Assembly: GCA_965204215.1 (NCBI GenBank)
Contig: CBDBDZ010000014.1
Coordinates: 806,001 to 870,000 of the forward strand
DNA length: 64,000 nt
Source of the DNA: CBDBDZ01 sp965204215
GTDB lineage: Bacteria > Pseudomonadota > Gammaproteobacteria > Pseudomonadales > GM7GCV1
Direction: 5' to 3'
A program made the translations under genes and the position numbers. Shown here one piece after another: positions 54,665 through 63,957 of the stretch; within the stretch, counting starts at the first letter, position 1, and the number at the start of each line of letters is the position of its first letter. Below the pieces are notes generated by a model. The model searched no databases. It worked only from the letters and a program-made list of their open reading frames with translations, and was not told the origin of the DNA.

Positions 54665-56101
54665 TTAAAGCGTTAAACCGCTGATGGCTTTGACTTCCAG
54701 AAAATCTTCTAAGCCCCAAGTGCCGCCTTCGCGGCCATTACCTGATTGTTTGTAGCCACCAAAAGGTGAACCACCACCTAATGATTTGCCATTGATTTCA
54801 ACCATGCCCGACAATAATTGTGAAGCAACGCGCCTGGCACGAGTTGCATCGCTGGTTTGCAAATAATTGGTTAAGCCGTAAACAGTATCGTTGGCAATAG
54901 AGATAGCTTCTTCTTCAGTGTCAAAAGGAATGATAGACAGCACAGGTCCAAAAATTTCTTCTTTGGCAATAGTCATGCCATTGTTGACCCCTGCAAATAC
55001 AGTGGGTTTAACGAAGAAGCCATTATCCAAATGTTCGGGTAGACCAGGGCCGCCTGCTATAAGTTCTGCACCTTCTTCAATGCCCTTGTTAATTAAGGCC
55101 TGAATTTTGTCAAACTGTACCCTGGAAACGACAGGGCCTATATGTCTGCCTTCTTTATCAGCTATATCTACTTCGGTAGTTTCGGCTACACTTTTAGCGG
55201 TAGCTACGGCTTCGTCATATTTTGAGCGCTCTACCAACATCCGCGTTGGTGCATTGCAGGATTGGCCCGAATTTTGAAAGCAGTGTCTTGCACCACGAAC
55301 AATGGCTTTTTCATCGGCATCGGCAAAAATGATATTAGCTCCTTTGCCACCTAGCTCAAGACTAACGCGCTTGATGGTGTCGGCAGCATTTTTAGAAATG
55401 GCTTTACCGGCGCGAGTAGAACCGGTAAATGAAATCATATCGACATCAGGATGAGTTGACAACTGTGTGCCCACGCCAGCACCGTCACCATTAACCAGAT
55501 TAAATACCCCTGCTGGCAGGTTTGCTTGGTCAATGATTTCAGCGAATAATAATGATGAAAGAGGTGCAATTTCAGAGGGTTTAAGTACCATGGTGCAACC
55601 ACTGGCAATGGCGGCCATCACTTTGAGCGTTACTTGATTCATTGGCCAATTCCAGGGCGTGATCAAGGCGCATACACCAATGGGTTCCATCACAATTCGC
55701 GTACTGGTATTCTTATCACTTACGGGTCTTTCAAATTCAAAATTTTGTAAAGTGTCAATAAAAGTTTTTATATGCATCATGCCTGCTGCTGCTTGAGCAG
55801 CGGAAGAAAGGGCGCGAGGGGCACCCATTTCAGTAGTAATAGCATTTGCCATTTCTTCCATTTTGTTAGCATAAACTTCGGCAATTTTCTGCATGTATAC
55901 AATACGTTGTTCTTTACTAGTGTTACGCCATGTTGGGAGTGCGGCTTTAGCAGCAGCTACGGCGGCATCGGTATCAGCTTGAGAACCCAGTGATATGGTG
56001 GCACACACTGCTTCGGTTGAAGGGTTGATAATCTCAAAGTCATTACTCGTTGCGGGGTTAGCCCAATGGCCATTGATGTAGAATTGTTTAGATGAAGGCA
56101 T
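54665..56101 (-). CDS. NAD(P)+-dependent aldehyde dehydrogenase
   Basis: 478 aa. Catalytic Cys in GQSCNAPTRM, Glu in SLELGGKGANIIF, cofactor loop TGSTRAGKAIS. Related to the broad-specificity group that includes DhaS/AldA-like enzymes; it differs clearly from the aldehyde dehydrogenase at 50327-51808. Substrate unknown. Upstream 360 bp contains only repeat fragments. Confidence 0.92.
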   Translation of the reverse strand: MPSSKQFYINGHWANPATSNDFEIINPSTEAVCATISLGSQADTDAAVAAAKAALPTWRNTSKEQRIVYMQKIAEVYANKMEEMANAITTEMGAPRALSSAAQAAAGMMHIKTFIDTLQNFEFERPVSDKNTSTRIVMEPIGVCALITPWNWPMNQVTLKVMAAIASGCTMVLKPSEIAPLSSLLFAEIIDQANLPAGVFNLVNGDGAGVGTQLSTHPDVDMISFTGSTRAGKAISKNAADTIKRVSLELGGKGANIIFADADEKAIVRGARHCFQNSGQSCNAPTRMLVERSKYDEAVATAKSVAETTEVDIADKEGRHIGPVVSRVQFDKIQALINKGIEEGAELIAGGPGLPEHLDNGFFVKPTVFAGVNNGMTIAKEEIFGPVLSIIPFDTEEEAISIANDTVYGLTNYLQTSDATRARRVASQLLSGMVEINGKSLGGGSPFGGYKQSGNGREGGTWGLEDFLEVKAISGLTL

Positions 56102-56250
56102 AATTAATCTCGGGGTGTTTATTAAGTAGGTGCTTATAGCCTGGTACTTTCTAGCTTCATGAGGAACATAGGCTAGTTTGATGCTTAGTTACGATGCCAT
56201 GGAAATCATGCAGAATATAACGTATTATAATTGTCAAAATAAATAATACT

Positions 56251-56402
56251 GAGAGTTTTGCATAATTACTGCTCTCGTCAATCGACGAGCGATAGCTCAG
56301 TTGCGAACCCTTGAAATACAAGAAAATTCGCATATTTTCGCTAGTATTTCAACGGTGACCAATAAAATACGCAGGAGCGATATTTTATATTGCGAGGTTA
56401 AT
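56251..56402. repeat. Composite of an F4 left end and an F3 copy
   Basis: 56251-56279 (GAGAGTTTTGCATAATTACT and on) is the F4 left end; 56283-56402 is an F3 copy lacking its own left end but with the GAGCGATAGCTC palindrome, central hairpin and right end. No F4 right end is seen beyond it. This fills most of the 360-bp gap between aat and the aldehyde dehydrogenase gene; nothing else was recognised there. Confidence 0.7.
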
Positions 56403-56462
56403 AATCTTCGCGATAACGTAATAACCTGCCTTGTTGAAAGTTGCATTCACAGTTTGATGTTA

Positions 56463-57125
56463 TTATACAGAGTTTAGAGTTAAAGGGTGAAATATAATGG
56501 GTGGTTGTCTCAAGATATTTAAAAATTCCTGCCGCGATATTTCAATAGCACCGAGACTTTGAGTGTGACTATTAATCACCTGACTATCGACAACTTTGAT
56601 GCCAGTTGAAAACAAATGCAAGCAGCAATGCAACAGTAGCAATTTAGAGGCGTTGTTAATTAAACCAAACATTGATTCTGCACTAAATACTGTGCCACTG
56701 TGTACACCATATACGCCTGCAATCAGCCTGTCGTCCATCCACAATTCAAAAGAGTGGGCGTTGCCTGATGAATGTAGTTGACAATAGGTGTCAATCATAT
56801 CGGAGCAAAGCCACCCGTCTCCGTTACAATTATCATCGCCACTGTGTACATCCCGGCATAACGTAATGACATTCCTAAAGGCTTGGTTGGTAGTAATTTG
56901 CAGGTTGCTATAGGTTTGAGGTTTTAATTTGAATTGATTGACTAAAGGCCGCATAGAACGCGAAATATGCAAGCTTTCAGCAGTAATAACACTGCGTTTG
57001 ACGGGACTCCACCAAACTACTGGTGGTTGTTCGTACCATGGAAAAATACCTTGTTGGTAAGCTTTAAAAACGCTCTCAGTGTTAAGTTCGCCGCCAATTG
57101 CTGCAATGTCTGTATAGCTAACCAT
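56463..57125 (-). CDS. aat: Leucyl/phenylalanyl-tRNA-protein transferase, N-terminally short
   Basis: 220 aa. Transfers Leu or Phe from tRNA to N-terminal Arg/Lys of proteins for ClpAPS degradation. Conserved core: AYQQGIFPWYEQPPVVWWSPVKRSVI, ESLHISRSMRPLV, SFELWMDDRLIAGVYGV, FSAESMFGLINNASK. The usual 20-25 residues before the GLLAxGGDL segment are missing; here the start (ATG at 57125, overlapping the trxB stop) leads straight into AAIGGELNTES. Whether the shorter N-terminus is active is unclear. Confidence 0.88.
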   Translation of the reverse strand: MVSYTDIAAIGGELNTESVFKAYQQGIFPWYEQPPVVWWSPVKRSVITAESLHISRSMRPLVNQFKLKPQTYSNLQITTNQAFRNVITLCRDVHSGDDNCNGDGWLCSDMIDTYCQLHSSGNAHSFELWMDDRLIAGVYGVHSGTVFSAESMFGLINNASKLLLLHCCLHLFSTGIKVVDSQVINSHTQSLGAIEISRQEFLNILRQPPIIFHPLTLNSV

Positions 57126-58053
57126 CGAGAAATTTTTCAGCATCAAGCGCTGCCATACAGCCAGCTCCTGCCGAGGTAATGGCTTGGCGATAGACTTGGT
57201 CGCTTACATCTCCAGCAGCAAAAACACCTTCTACACTGGTAGCTGTGGCGTTACCATTAAGCCCGCTGTTAATGGCGATATAACCATTGTTTATATCCAG
57301 TTGCCCTGCAAAAATATCGGTGTTGGGTTTGTGTCCAATGGCGATAAATACGCCACTGAGGTCTATAATATCGGTACTGCCATCAAGCGTATTTTTGATG
57401 CGCACTCCAGTGACACCTTGATCGTCGCCAAGCACTTCGTCCAGGGTATTATTCCAGTGAAACACAACATTCCCCTTTTGACCTTTTTCGAGAATTTTAT
57501 CCTGCAATATTTTTTCTGAACGCAATGTATCACGGCGATGAATCAAATGCACTTTACTGGCAATATTGGATAAATATAATGCTTCTTCGACTGCCGTATT
57601 GCCTCCGCCAACAACTGCTACCACTTTATTTCGGTAGAAAAAACCGTCACAAGTTGCACAAGCACTTACACCTTTACCACTAAAAGCTTCTTCTGATTCC
57701 AGACCTAAATACATAGCAGAAGCGCCAGTTGCAATAATTAGTGCATCGCAACTGTATTGCTCTGCACCTTCCAAGGTGAAAGGACGTTTAGATAAATCTA
57801 CTTTTTCAATGTGGTCCAACACCATTTGAGTATCAAAGCGTTCGGCATGCTCTTGCATACGAACCATTAAATCAGGTCCTTGTAGTCCTTCAACATCACC
57901 TGGCCAATTATCGACATCTGTTGTAGTGGTTAGTTGCCCGCCCTGTTGAATCCCAGTAATAACAACAGGGTTAAGATTGGCACGGGCTGCATAGATTGCA
58001 GCGCTATAGCCAGCAGGACCAGAACCGAGAATAATAACTCGATGATGTTGCAT
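57118..58053 (-). CDS. trxB: Thioredoxin-disulfide reductase
   Basis: 311 aa. FAD motif GSGPAGYSAAIYAARA, redox pair Cys132/Cys135 (CATCDGFF), NADPH motif GGGNTAVEEALYL, and C-terminal VFAAGDVSDQVYRQAITSAG. Full length. Followed by aat with an eight-base overlap, the neighbourhood common in Gammaproteobacteria. Confidence 0.97.
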   Translation of the reverse strand: MQHHRVIILGSGPAGYSAAIYAARANLNPVVITGIQQGGQLTTTTDVDNWPGDVEGLQGPDLMVRMQEHAERFDTQMVLDHIEKVDLSKRPFTLEGAEQYSCDALIIATGASAMYLGLESEEAFSGKGVSACATCDGFFYRNKVVAVVGGGNTAVEEALYLSNIASKVHLIHRRDTLRSEKILQDKILEKGQKGNVVFHWNNTLDEVLGDDQGVTGVRIKNTLDGSTDIIDLSGVFIAIGHKPNTDIFAGQLDINNGYIAINSGLNGNATATSVEGVFAAGDVSDQVYRQAITSAGAGCMAALDAEKFLDG

Positions 58054-58081
58054 GGTTAAAAAATTGGGTTGGTTAAATATT

Positions 58082-58107
58082 AGGTGTCAGACTTAAGTCT
58101 GATACCT
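58082..58107. promoter_or_regulatory. 26-bp near-perfect palindrome in a divergent intergenic region
   Basis: TCAGACTTAAGTCTGA (58087-58102) is a perfect 16-bp dyad and extends with AGGT/ACCT outside one mismatched pair. It lies 30 bp upstream of trxB and 115 bp upstream of the O-antigen-ligase-like gene. It could be an operator for either gene or a structured repeat. No other copy was noticed in the window. Confidence 0.4.
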
Positions 58108-58119
58108 CTGTTACAATAT

Positions 58120-58170
58120 GAGAGCTTTATACAATTACTACGCTCGAAAAAATTGTGCAAGACTTCTGAT
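58120..58170. repeat. Family F4 fragment, internally deleted
   Basis: GAGAGCTTTATACAATTACT then ACGCTCGAAA matches the F4 left arm, followed by ATTGTGCAAGACTTCT resembling the right end. It lies just upstream of the O-antigen-ligase-like start and creates a spurious in-frame N-terminal extension of that gene. Confidence 0.55.
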
Positions 58171-58221
58171 ATATTATATTGTAATTTTAAGAATACCCCA
58201 ATTGCCTATTGCTCATATTTG

Positions 58222-60054
58222 ATGAAAGAAAAAAATCTATTTTACGGTTTCTGTGCAATATTAGGCTTAACGCCAATTTTGATGCCTCTGCTGGGAGGTA
58301 GACCCGAACAAAAAATGTTTATTGGGTATGCCATAGGGTTTGCTATTATCACTTTGGTACAGTTGCTGTCGCAATCTCATATTCGTTGGGTAACATCCAA
58401 ATTATTTTGGATATTAGGAGCAATTTTGGTGTGGTGTACTTTTAGTGTTTTGTGGTCGGTCAACTTGTATGAATGGAATTTAAAGTGGCTGTATTTGTTG
58501 GTGGGGGTACAAGCCTTATTTATAGTTCAACAATTTACTCTGAACGATAAGCAATTAGTGACGCTGTTTAATGCTATGTTCTTTAGTGGCTTGGCTGTTG
58601 CTATAATGGGAATTTTTCAATATTGGTTTAGCGTTGAATGGTATCAACAAGCCGCGCCACCAGCCAGTGGATTTGGCAATAAAAATATGGCAGCGCATTA
58701 TATTATTTTAACGCTGTGGATAGGTGTCGGGTTATTTTTATACACTAAGCAGAATCATTTAAAGTGGCTTTACAGTATCAGTTTTGGGTTAATGGTCAGC
58801 TATATTCTTTATACAGGAACACGTGCGGCGTGGCTTGCGCTGTTTATTCAAAGCATTGTGTTTACAGCACTCTTGCTGATTAATACAAGTTTTTATCAGC
58901 AGTTAATTAAGCACTATAAGCCTGTTATTACCAGTTTGGTATTAATTGGAGCCATGGCACATATTGATAACCAGGGTTTTAATCCGTCTACACTGGGTAA
59001 TTTGAGTGAACAGGCTACTTCTATTATTGAAGAATCGCAAATAACCAGTGCAACTGGCAATGCGCGTTGGGCGATATATTTGAACTCACTGTTAATGATT
59101 AAAGAGCAAGGTCTTCTTGGTGTAGGTTTAGGGCAATGGAAACTGTATTACCCCAAATATCAACAGCAGTGGATAGTCGATAAATTAACCACTGAACACA
59201 ACCAACCCTTAAAGGCACATAATGAACTTATTGAATACCTGGCAGAGTTAGGGCTTGTGGGGTTATTACTTATTGTCATACTTGGTATTTTGACGATAAG
59301 GTACTTATGGCAATTGATTCAATCGAAGTTAATACTTAACCAATTATCGGGAATAATAGTGTTGGTTGCGCTTTTAGGTATTATGGTGGATGCGCAATTT
59401 AGCTTTCCGCTGCAATTACCTGCCCCCTTAGTGTTGTGCATGTTGATGATAACGCTTATTTCCATCCGTTATTCTAAATTAGAAAGCGGTAACAATGTGA
59501 TCCATCTTCCCATAACATTATCTTATAAGGCGACAGCTGGAGCGCTATTGTGTTTATTAGCTATTTTTAGTTATCGCTGGGAACAATCGGAACAGGCGTG
59601 GCTTCGCGCTAAGGCATACGAGTCGCACTTGAACTTTGATAAATTAATATCAGAGGCAAAACAAAGTCAAATGTGGATACCGTGGCGACACGAAGCTCAA
59701 TATTTTGTTGCCTTTGGTATGCAACATAAAAATCAGCACAGGAGTGCGGTGGACATATACCAGAAATTATTTCAATATTTTCCTCATAGCAGTAGTGCTT
59801 TGCTTAGAGTGGGGCAATCTGCCATGTTTGATAAACAGTTTGATACTGCGAAAAAGTATTTGGAGCAGTTGTTGACACAGCGGCCTTATTCAGCAGAAGC
59901 TAACAAACATATGGGTTTGCTTTATTTTAACTTTTTAAACGATAAAGTTAAGGGTGCTAATTATTTTAAACAGGCATTGGTGCTTGACCCGCAGATTAGT
60001 CAGCACCAACAGTTGCGAAAAATTGTGCAAAAGTATGTGAAAGGTCAACAATGA
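58222..60054 (+). CDS. O-antigen ligase-like (Wzy_C) membrane protein with C-terminal TPR
   Basis: 610 aa from the ATG at 58222 (MKEKNLFYGFCAILGL). About 12 TM helices with the Wzy_C/WaaL region: TGTRAAWLALFIQ and the periplasmic loop TEHNQPLKAHNELIEYLAELGLVGLL. Residues about 490-605 are soluble TPR-like repeats. Possible roles are O-antigen ligase or PglL-type protein O-glycosyltransferase. The open frame before 58222 is repeat-derived. It overlaps cca by four bases. Confidence 0.85.
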   Translation: MKEKNLFYGFCAILGLTPILMPLLGGRPEQKMFIGYAIGFAIITLVQLLSQSHIRWVTSKLFWILGAILVWCTFSVLWSVNLYEWNLKWLYLLVGVQALFIVQQFTLNDKQLVTLFNAMFFSGLAVAIMGIFQYWFSVEWYQQAAPPASGFGNKNMAAHYIILTLWIGVGLFLYTKQNHLKWLYSISFGLMVSYILYTGTRAAWLALFIQSIVFTALLLINTSFYQQLIKHYKPVITSLVLIGAMAHIDNQGFNPSTLGNLSEQATSIIEESQITSATGNARWAIYLNSLLMIKEQGLLGVGLGQWKLYYPKYQQQWIVDKLTTEHNQPLKAHNELIEYLAELGLVGLLLIVILGILTIRYLWQLIQSKLILNQLSGIIVLVALLGIMVDAQFSFPLQLPAPLVLCMLMITLISIRYSKLESGNNVIHLPITLSYKATAGALLCLLAIFSYRWEQSEQAWLRAKAYESHLNFDKLISEAKQSQMWIPWRHEAQYFVAFGMQHKNQHRSAVDIYQKLFQYFPHSSSALLRVGQSAMFDKQFDTAKKYLEQLLTQRPYSAEANKHMGLLYFNFLNDKVKGANYFKQALVLDPQISQHQQLRKIVQKYVKGQQ

Positions 60055-61250
60055 GCTTTAACGATAGTTGTTTTCAATTAGATACGGGCATTCATTGCTA
60101 TCAAGTCGGAGGGGCGGTAAGAGATAAGTTGCTAAACTTGCCCGTCACTGAAATTGATTGGGTGGTGGTAGGTGCAACGCCGCAATGGATGGTTGAGCAA
60201 GGTTTTAAACCTGTTGGCAGTCAGTTTCCTGTGTTTCTTCACCCTAAATCGAAAGAAGAATATGCATTGGCAAGAACCGAGCGTAAAGTCGGATATGGTT
60301 ATGCAGGTTTTGAATGCTATGCTGATACGGATGTGACTTTAGAGCAAGATTTAATTCGTCGTGATATTACCATTAACGCAATGGCTAAAGATTGTAATGG
60401 TAATATTATAGACCCCTATCATGGAGGTGAAGATTTACAAGCGAAACGTATTCGTCACGTGTCGGATACTTTTTCAGAGGATCCGTTGCGAGTATTGCGA
60501 GTGGCAAGGTTTTATGCTCGCTTTGCTGATAAAGGCTTTACCATAGATGAGCAAACCATGGTATTCATGGAGCAATTGGCAGAAAGTGGTGAATTAACTT
60601 ATTTGAGTGTTGAGCGTATCTGGATGGAAACTTATAGAGCTATGTCTTCACATTCACCCTGGTGCTATTTTGAGGCATTAAATTCGTGCAATGCGCTATC
60701 ACAGGTCATGCAGCCGCTTGCCAACCACATTGAAATGGTGATTAAGTTACTAAAAAAGGCTGTTGATTTGGATAATCCTATGCAGCGTTATGCAATGGTT
60801 TTAGCCTATTGCCTGCCTCAAGAGGTCATCAATGTGGACAGTTTTTGTTCAGAGCAAAAATTACCCAATATGTTGAAAATTCATGTAAAAAAATTAATTA
60901 AAGGCCAAACGAAGCTATTGTTAGTGGCAAAAGCATCAGATACTATTTGTCAAGCTAAAGCATTAGTCGACTTTTATAATGCCATTGATGCGTGGCGACA
61001 AAGTGATACAGTTGAGGCTTTAGTTCAACAATCGTTAATTTTGTTTGATGTGAACGACAATAACAAAGTGCCCCAAAATGTTTTGAATCAACAGGTATTG
61101 ACAGATTGCTTTCACCAAGCTCGCGGTGTAACGGCTCAAGCGTTTATAAAAAACGGGGTTGCAGGAGCAGCAATTGCTGCTGCAATTTATAAAAAGCGAG
61201 TAAAAATGGTTACCGAGATATTGAACCTAGATTTTGCAGTTGAACGCTAA
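60051..61250 (+). CDS. cca: CCA-adding tRNA nucleotidyltransferase (no HD domain)
   Basis: 399 aa, class II nucleotidyltransferase that adds or repairs the tRNA 3' CCA. N-terminal YQVGGAVRDKLLNLPVTEID, then RRDITINAMA and SEDPLRVLRVARFYARF. It is close to E. coli Cca across the catalytic part, but the first metal-binding Asp of the DxD motif (E. coli Asp21) is Glu34 here; Asp36 is kept. The HD phosphohydrolase motif of E. coli Cca is absent in the C-terminal half. Coupled to the upstream gene by ATGA. Confidence 0.92.
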   Translation: MSFNDSCFQLDTGIHCYQVGGAVRDKLLNLPVTEIDWVVVGATPQWMVEQGFKPVGSQFPVFLHPKSKEEYALARTERKVGYGYAGFECYADTDVTLEQDLIRRDITINAMAKDCNGNIIDPYHGGEDLQAKRIRHVSDTFSEDPLRVLRVARFYARFADKGFTIDEQTMVFMEQLAESGELTYLSVERIWMETYRAMSSHSPWCYFEALNSCNALSQVMQPLANHIEMVIKLLKKAVDLDNPMQRYAMVLAYCLPQEVINVDSFCSEQKLPNMLKIHVKKLIKGQTKLLLVAKASDTICQAKALVDFYNAIDAWRQSDTVEALVQQSLILFDVNDNNKVPQNVLNQQVLTDCFHQARGVTAQAFIKNGVAGAAIAAAIYKKRVKMVTEILNLDFAVER

Positions 61251-61296
61251 TTTCACTTCTAAGAGTTTGAATGTTATTGATAAACGCTAATTTGGG

Positions 61297-63768
61297 TTAA
61301 AAAATTTGCTCGCTAAGAGATGTAGTATTATCAGATTCAATGCTATCCGAGCTTAATTCAGGTGGCGCATTTTCCAATAAGAAATATTCAAAAATAGCAT
61401 TATCATTATCTAATGAAGCTCTAAGTCCTGTGCTTTTATCAATACGCACTTTGACTAAGTTATCAGGTTGTTGCATAAATTGTTGCGGTTTATCTTTTAA
61501 CGCTTCGCGCATAAAATCAATCCATATCGGTAAGGCGGCAGAGCCGCCGGCTTCATAACGTCCTAATAATTGGTTATTGTCAAACCCTAACCATGTGGTG
61601 GTTACAATGTTGGGGTTATAACCTGAAAACCATGCATCTTTTGGACCGTTAGTTGTGCCAGTTTTTCCTGCAATATCTTTGCGCTGCAATGCTTTAGCGC
61701 GTCGGCCTGTGCCTTTTTGAATGATATCTTTCATAATGGAGTCCATAATAAATACCACTCGTTCATCAAGAATACGCTCTGCTTCTACTTCTTCATCCAG
61801 ACAAGGGTTGCAAACTGTGGCAGGGTACTCGCGAAACACTTCACGATTATTGCCATCTAAAATATAGTCAATAATATAAGGTGATACTTTATAGCCACCA
61901 TTGGCAAAGGTGGCGTAAGCCGTTGCAATTTGCAAAGGTGTTACCGCTTGGCTTCCTAAAGACAGAGTTAAATTTTGCGGTAAATCTTCATCGTCAAAGC
62001 CGAATCGTTTCATTCCTCTTCGTGCTTTACTAATGCCCAGGTTTTTCAAAATTCGTATTGAGACCATATTGCGCGACCAAGTCAGGGCGTGGCGTAATCG
62101 CGTAGGGCCGTAGAATTTTCCTGAATCGTTAGTGGGCCGCCAGAAGTCTTCAAGATTGGCATCTTCAAATACAATGGGTGCATCGTTAATTAAAGTGGCA
62201 GCGGTAAAATTGTTTTCCATCGCAATGGAGTAGAGCATGGGTTTAAAGTTAGAACCAGGTTGACGCAATGCCTGTGTGACTCGATTAAAATTATTTTGAT
62301 AAAAATCAAAGCCGCCGGTAATGGCATTGATAGCTCCATTTTTAGGGTTTAATGATATGAGTGCAGCTTGAGCCTCTGGTAATTGCGAAAGGTGCCATTG
62401 ATAATTGTTTTGATGCAATCGTATCAAGTCACCAACTGCTAATACGTCACTTGCGGACTTTGGTGTAAGGCCTCTTTTGTCAGGGCTAATATAAGGTTTG
62501 GCTTGTTTAATACCTTGTTCCCAGCCAATGGTAAGCGTTTCATTGTTTGTAGCAACCAGAGCTGAGTCACTAGATACCTTTAGCACTACGGCAGGTATTA
62601 AATCACCAACGCTATCAAATTTTCTAAGCTGCTTACTCCAGGCTTTAGGTAGTGCTTGTAACTGATTGATCAGGATTTGTGTTGGCGTTGCTCCACTAGT
62701 AGTATAAAGGTTCAAGCTGGTGGTTGGAGTAATAGGTGTTTCAATTTGCTCAAATTCGGAATCTTCTACATCGTTGATGTTGAAAGTCGCTTCTGCCCCA
62801 CGGTAACCGTGGCGTTGATCGTAGCTCAAAATACCTTTGCGTACAGCAGTGTCAGCGGTTCTTTGTAAATTAACATCTATAGTGGTATAAACCTGATAAC
62901 CTTCCTCATAAACATTGTTGCCAAATTGCCTGGTTAACTGCCTGCGAATATATTCAGTAGCAAAAATGGCATCGTAATTTAATACAGCGCCGTGGTTACT
63001 AGCGCTAATAGGCTTGGCTACAAATTGTTCATAAGTTTCATCATTTATGTAATTCAGTAGTTGCATCCTGCTCAATATCCAGTTGCGGCGAATCATAGCG
63101 CGGTCGGGGTTGTTTACCGGGTTAAAGCGAGAGGGTGCCTTGGGGAGACCTGCTATCATGGCAAGTTGACTTAAATTAAGCTCATTAAGCATTTTGCCAT
63201 AGTAGACGTTGGCGGCGGCTTGAATGCCATAGGCACGTTTGCCAAAGTATATTTTGTTGGCATAGAGTTCAAGAATTTCATTCTTTGACATCTTGCTTTC
63301 TATTTTTAATGCAAGTAATATCTCGGTGAATTTGCGTACAAATGTCTGTTCGCGTGTAAGGAAGAAATTGCGAGCCACTTGCATAGTGATGGTGCTTCCA
63401 CCAGATTGAATGGAGCCTGTGGATATTAATTGATAAACGGCGCGAAATAACCCCGTAATGGAAACCCCAAAATGAGAGAAAAAATTATCGTCTTCTGCGG
63501 CGAGAAGGGCGTTGATAAAATTTTGAGGAATTTCGTCAAAGGTTATCGGAGTTCGTCTTTTTTCGCCAAATTCACCGATCAGCTCACCACCTTTGGCGTA
63601 AATTCTTAGAGGCACTTGCAGTTTAACTTCTCGCAGTTGCTCTGGGTTGGGCAATTTGGGGTAAGTGACGATGGCGAAACCCAACACACTCAATAACCCT
63701 ATAAAAAATAACGTAGCTACCGTTCCCGTTAGCTTTCTAAGAATTGGACGCTGTTTAAAAAAAGCCAT
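61297..63768 (-). CDS. mrcA: Penicillin-binding protein 1A (bifunctional transglycosylase/transpeptidase)
   Basis: 823 aa. One N-terminal TM helix (about 14-34), GT51 transglycosylase (AAEDDNFFSHFGVS, GGSTITMQVARNFFL, KIYFGKRAYG), an OB-like insertion (about 310-430), then the transpeptidase with SxxK (PGSNFKPMLYS), SxN (SRNMVS) and KTG (AGKTGTTNG). All catalytic motifs intact. An F1 element lies 31 bases upstream of its ATG. Confidence 0.97.
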   Translation of the reverse strand: MAFFKQRPILRKLTGTVATLFFIGLLSVLGFAIVTYPKLPNPEQLREVKLQVPLRIYAKGGELIGEFGEKRRTPITFDEIPQNFINALLAAEDDNFFSHFGVSITGLFRAVYQLISTGSIQSGGSTITMQVARNFFLTREQTFVRKFTEILLALKIESKMSKNEILELYANKIYFGKRAYGIQAAANVYYGKMLNELNLSQLAMIAGLPKAPSRFNPVNNPDRAMIRRNWILSRMQLLNYINDETYEQFVAKPISASNHGAVLNYDAIFATEYIRRQLTRQFGNNVYEEGYQVYTTIDVNLQRTADTAVRKGILSYDQRHGYRGAEATFNINDVEDSEFEQIETPITPTTSLNLYTTSGATPTQILINQLQALPKAWSKQLRKFDSVGDLIPAVVLKVSSDSALVATNNETLTIGWEQGIKQAKPYISPDKRGLTPKSASDVLAVGDLIRLHQNNYQWHLSQLPEAQAALISLNPKNGAINAITGGFDFYQNNFNRVTQALRQPGSNFKPMLYSIAMENNFTAATLINDAPIVFEDANLEDFWRPTNDSGKFYGPTRLRHALTWSRNMVSIRILKNLGISKARRGMKRFGFDDEDLPQNLTLSLGSQAVTPLQIATAYATFANGGYKVSPYIIDYILDGNNREVFREYPATVCNPCLDEEVEAERILDERVVFIMDSIMKDIIQKGTGRRAKALQRKDIAGKTGTTNGPKDAWFSGYNPNIVTTTWLGFDNNQLLGRYEAGGSAALPIWIDFMREALKDKPQQFMQQPDNLVKVRIDKSTGLRASLDNDNAIFEYFLLENAPPELSSDSIESDNTTSLSEQIF

Positions 63769-63799
63769 TGAGAAGATATGAATTTAGGGTTAATGGTAA

Positions 63800-63939
63800 G
63801 AGACCTTTGCAATAAAAAAAATTTTGCTCTCAGACAAAGCGTTTTCGCGCGCAAAAGCGGAGTTTACTGATGGTAAATGAGCATTTGAGCACGAAAATAA
63901 CGCAGTATGAGTGTAAAAGAATTTTATTGCAAAGGTCTC
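63800..63939. mobile_element. MITE-like element, family F1
   Basis: 140 bp with perfect ends GAGACCTTTGCAATAAA and its inverse, flanked by GGTAA on both sides (63795-63799 and 63940-63944). Nearly identical in inverse orientation to the purM copy. It sits between mrcA and the divergent glycosyltransferase start, so both promoters are close to or inside it. Confidence 0.94.
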
Positions 63940-63957
63940 GGTAAGTATAATATACCG

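Noticed and set aside
61246..61291. Direct repeat AACGCTAATTT downstream of cca
   Set aside because: Two 11-base copies 35 bases apart, without inverted ends or duplication; too little to call an element.
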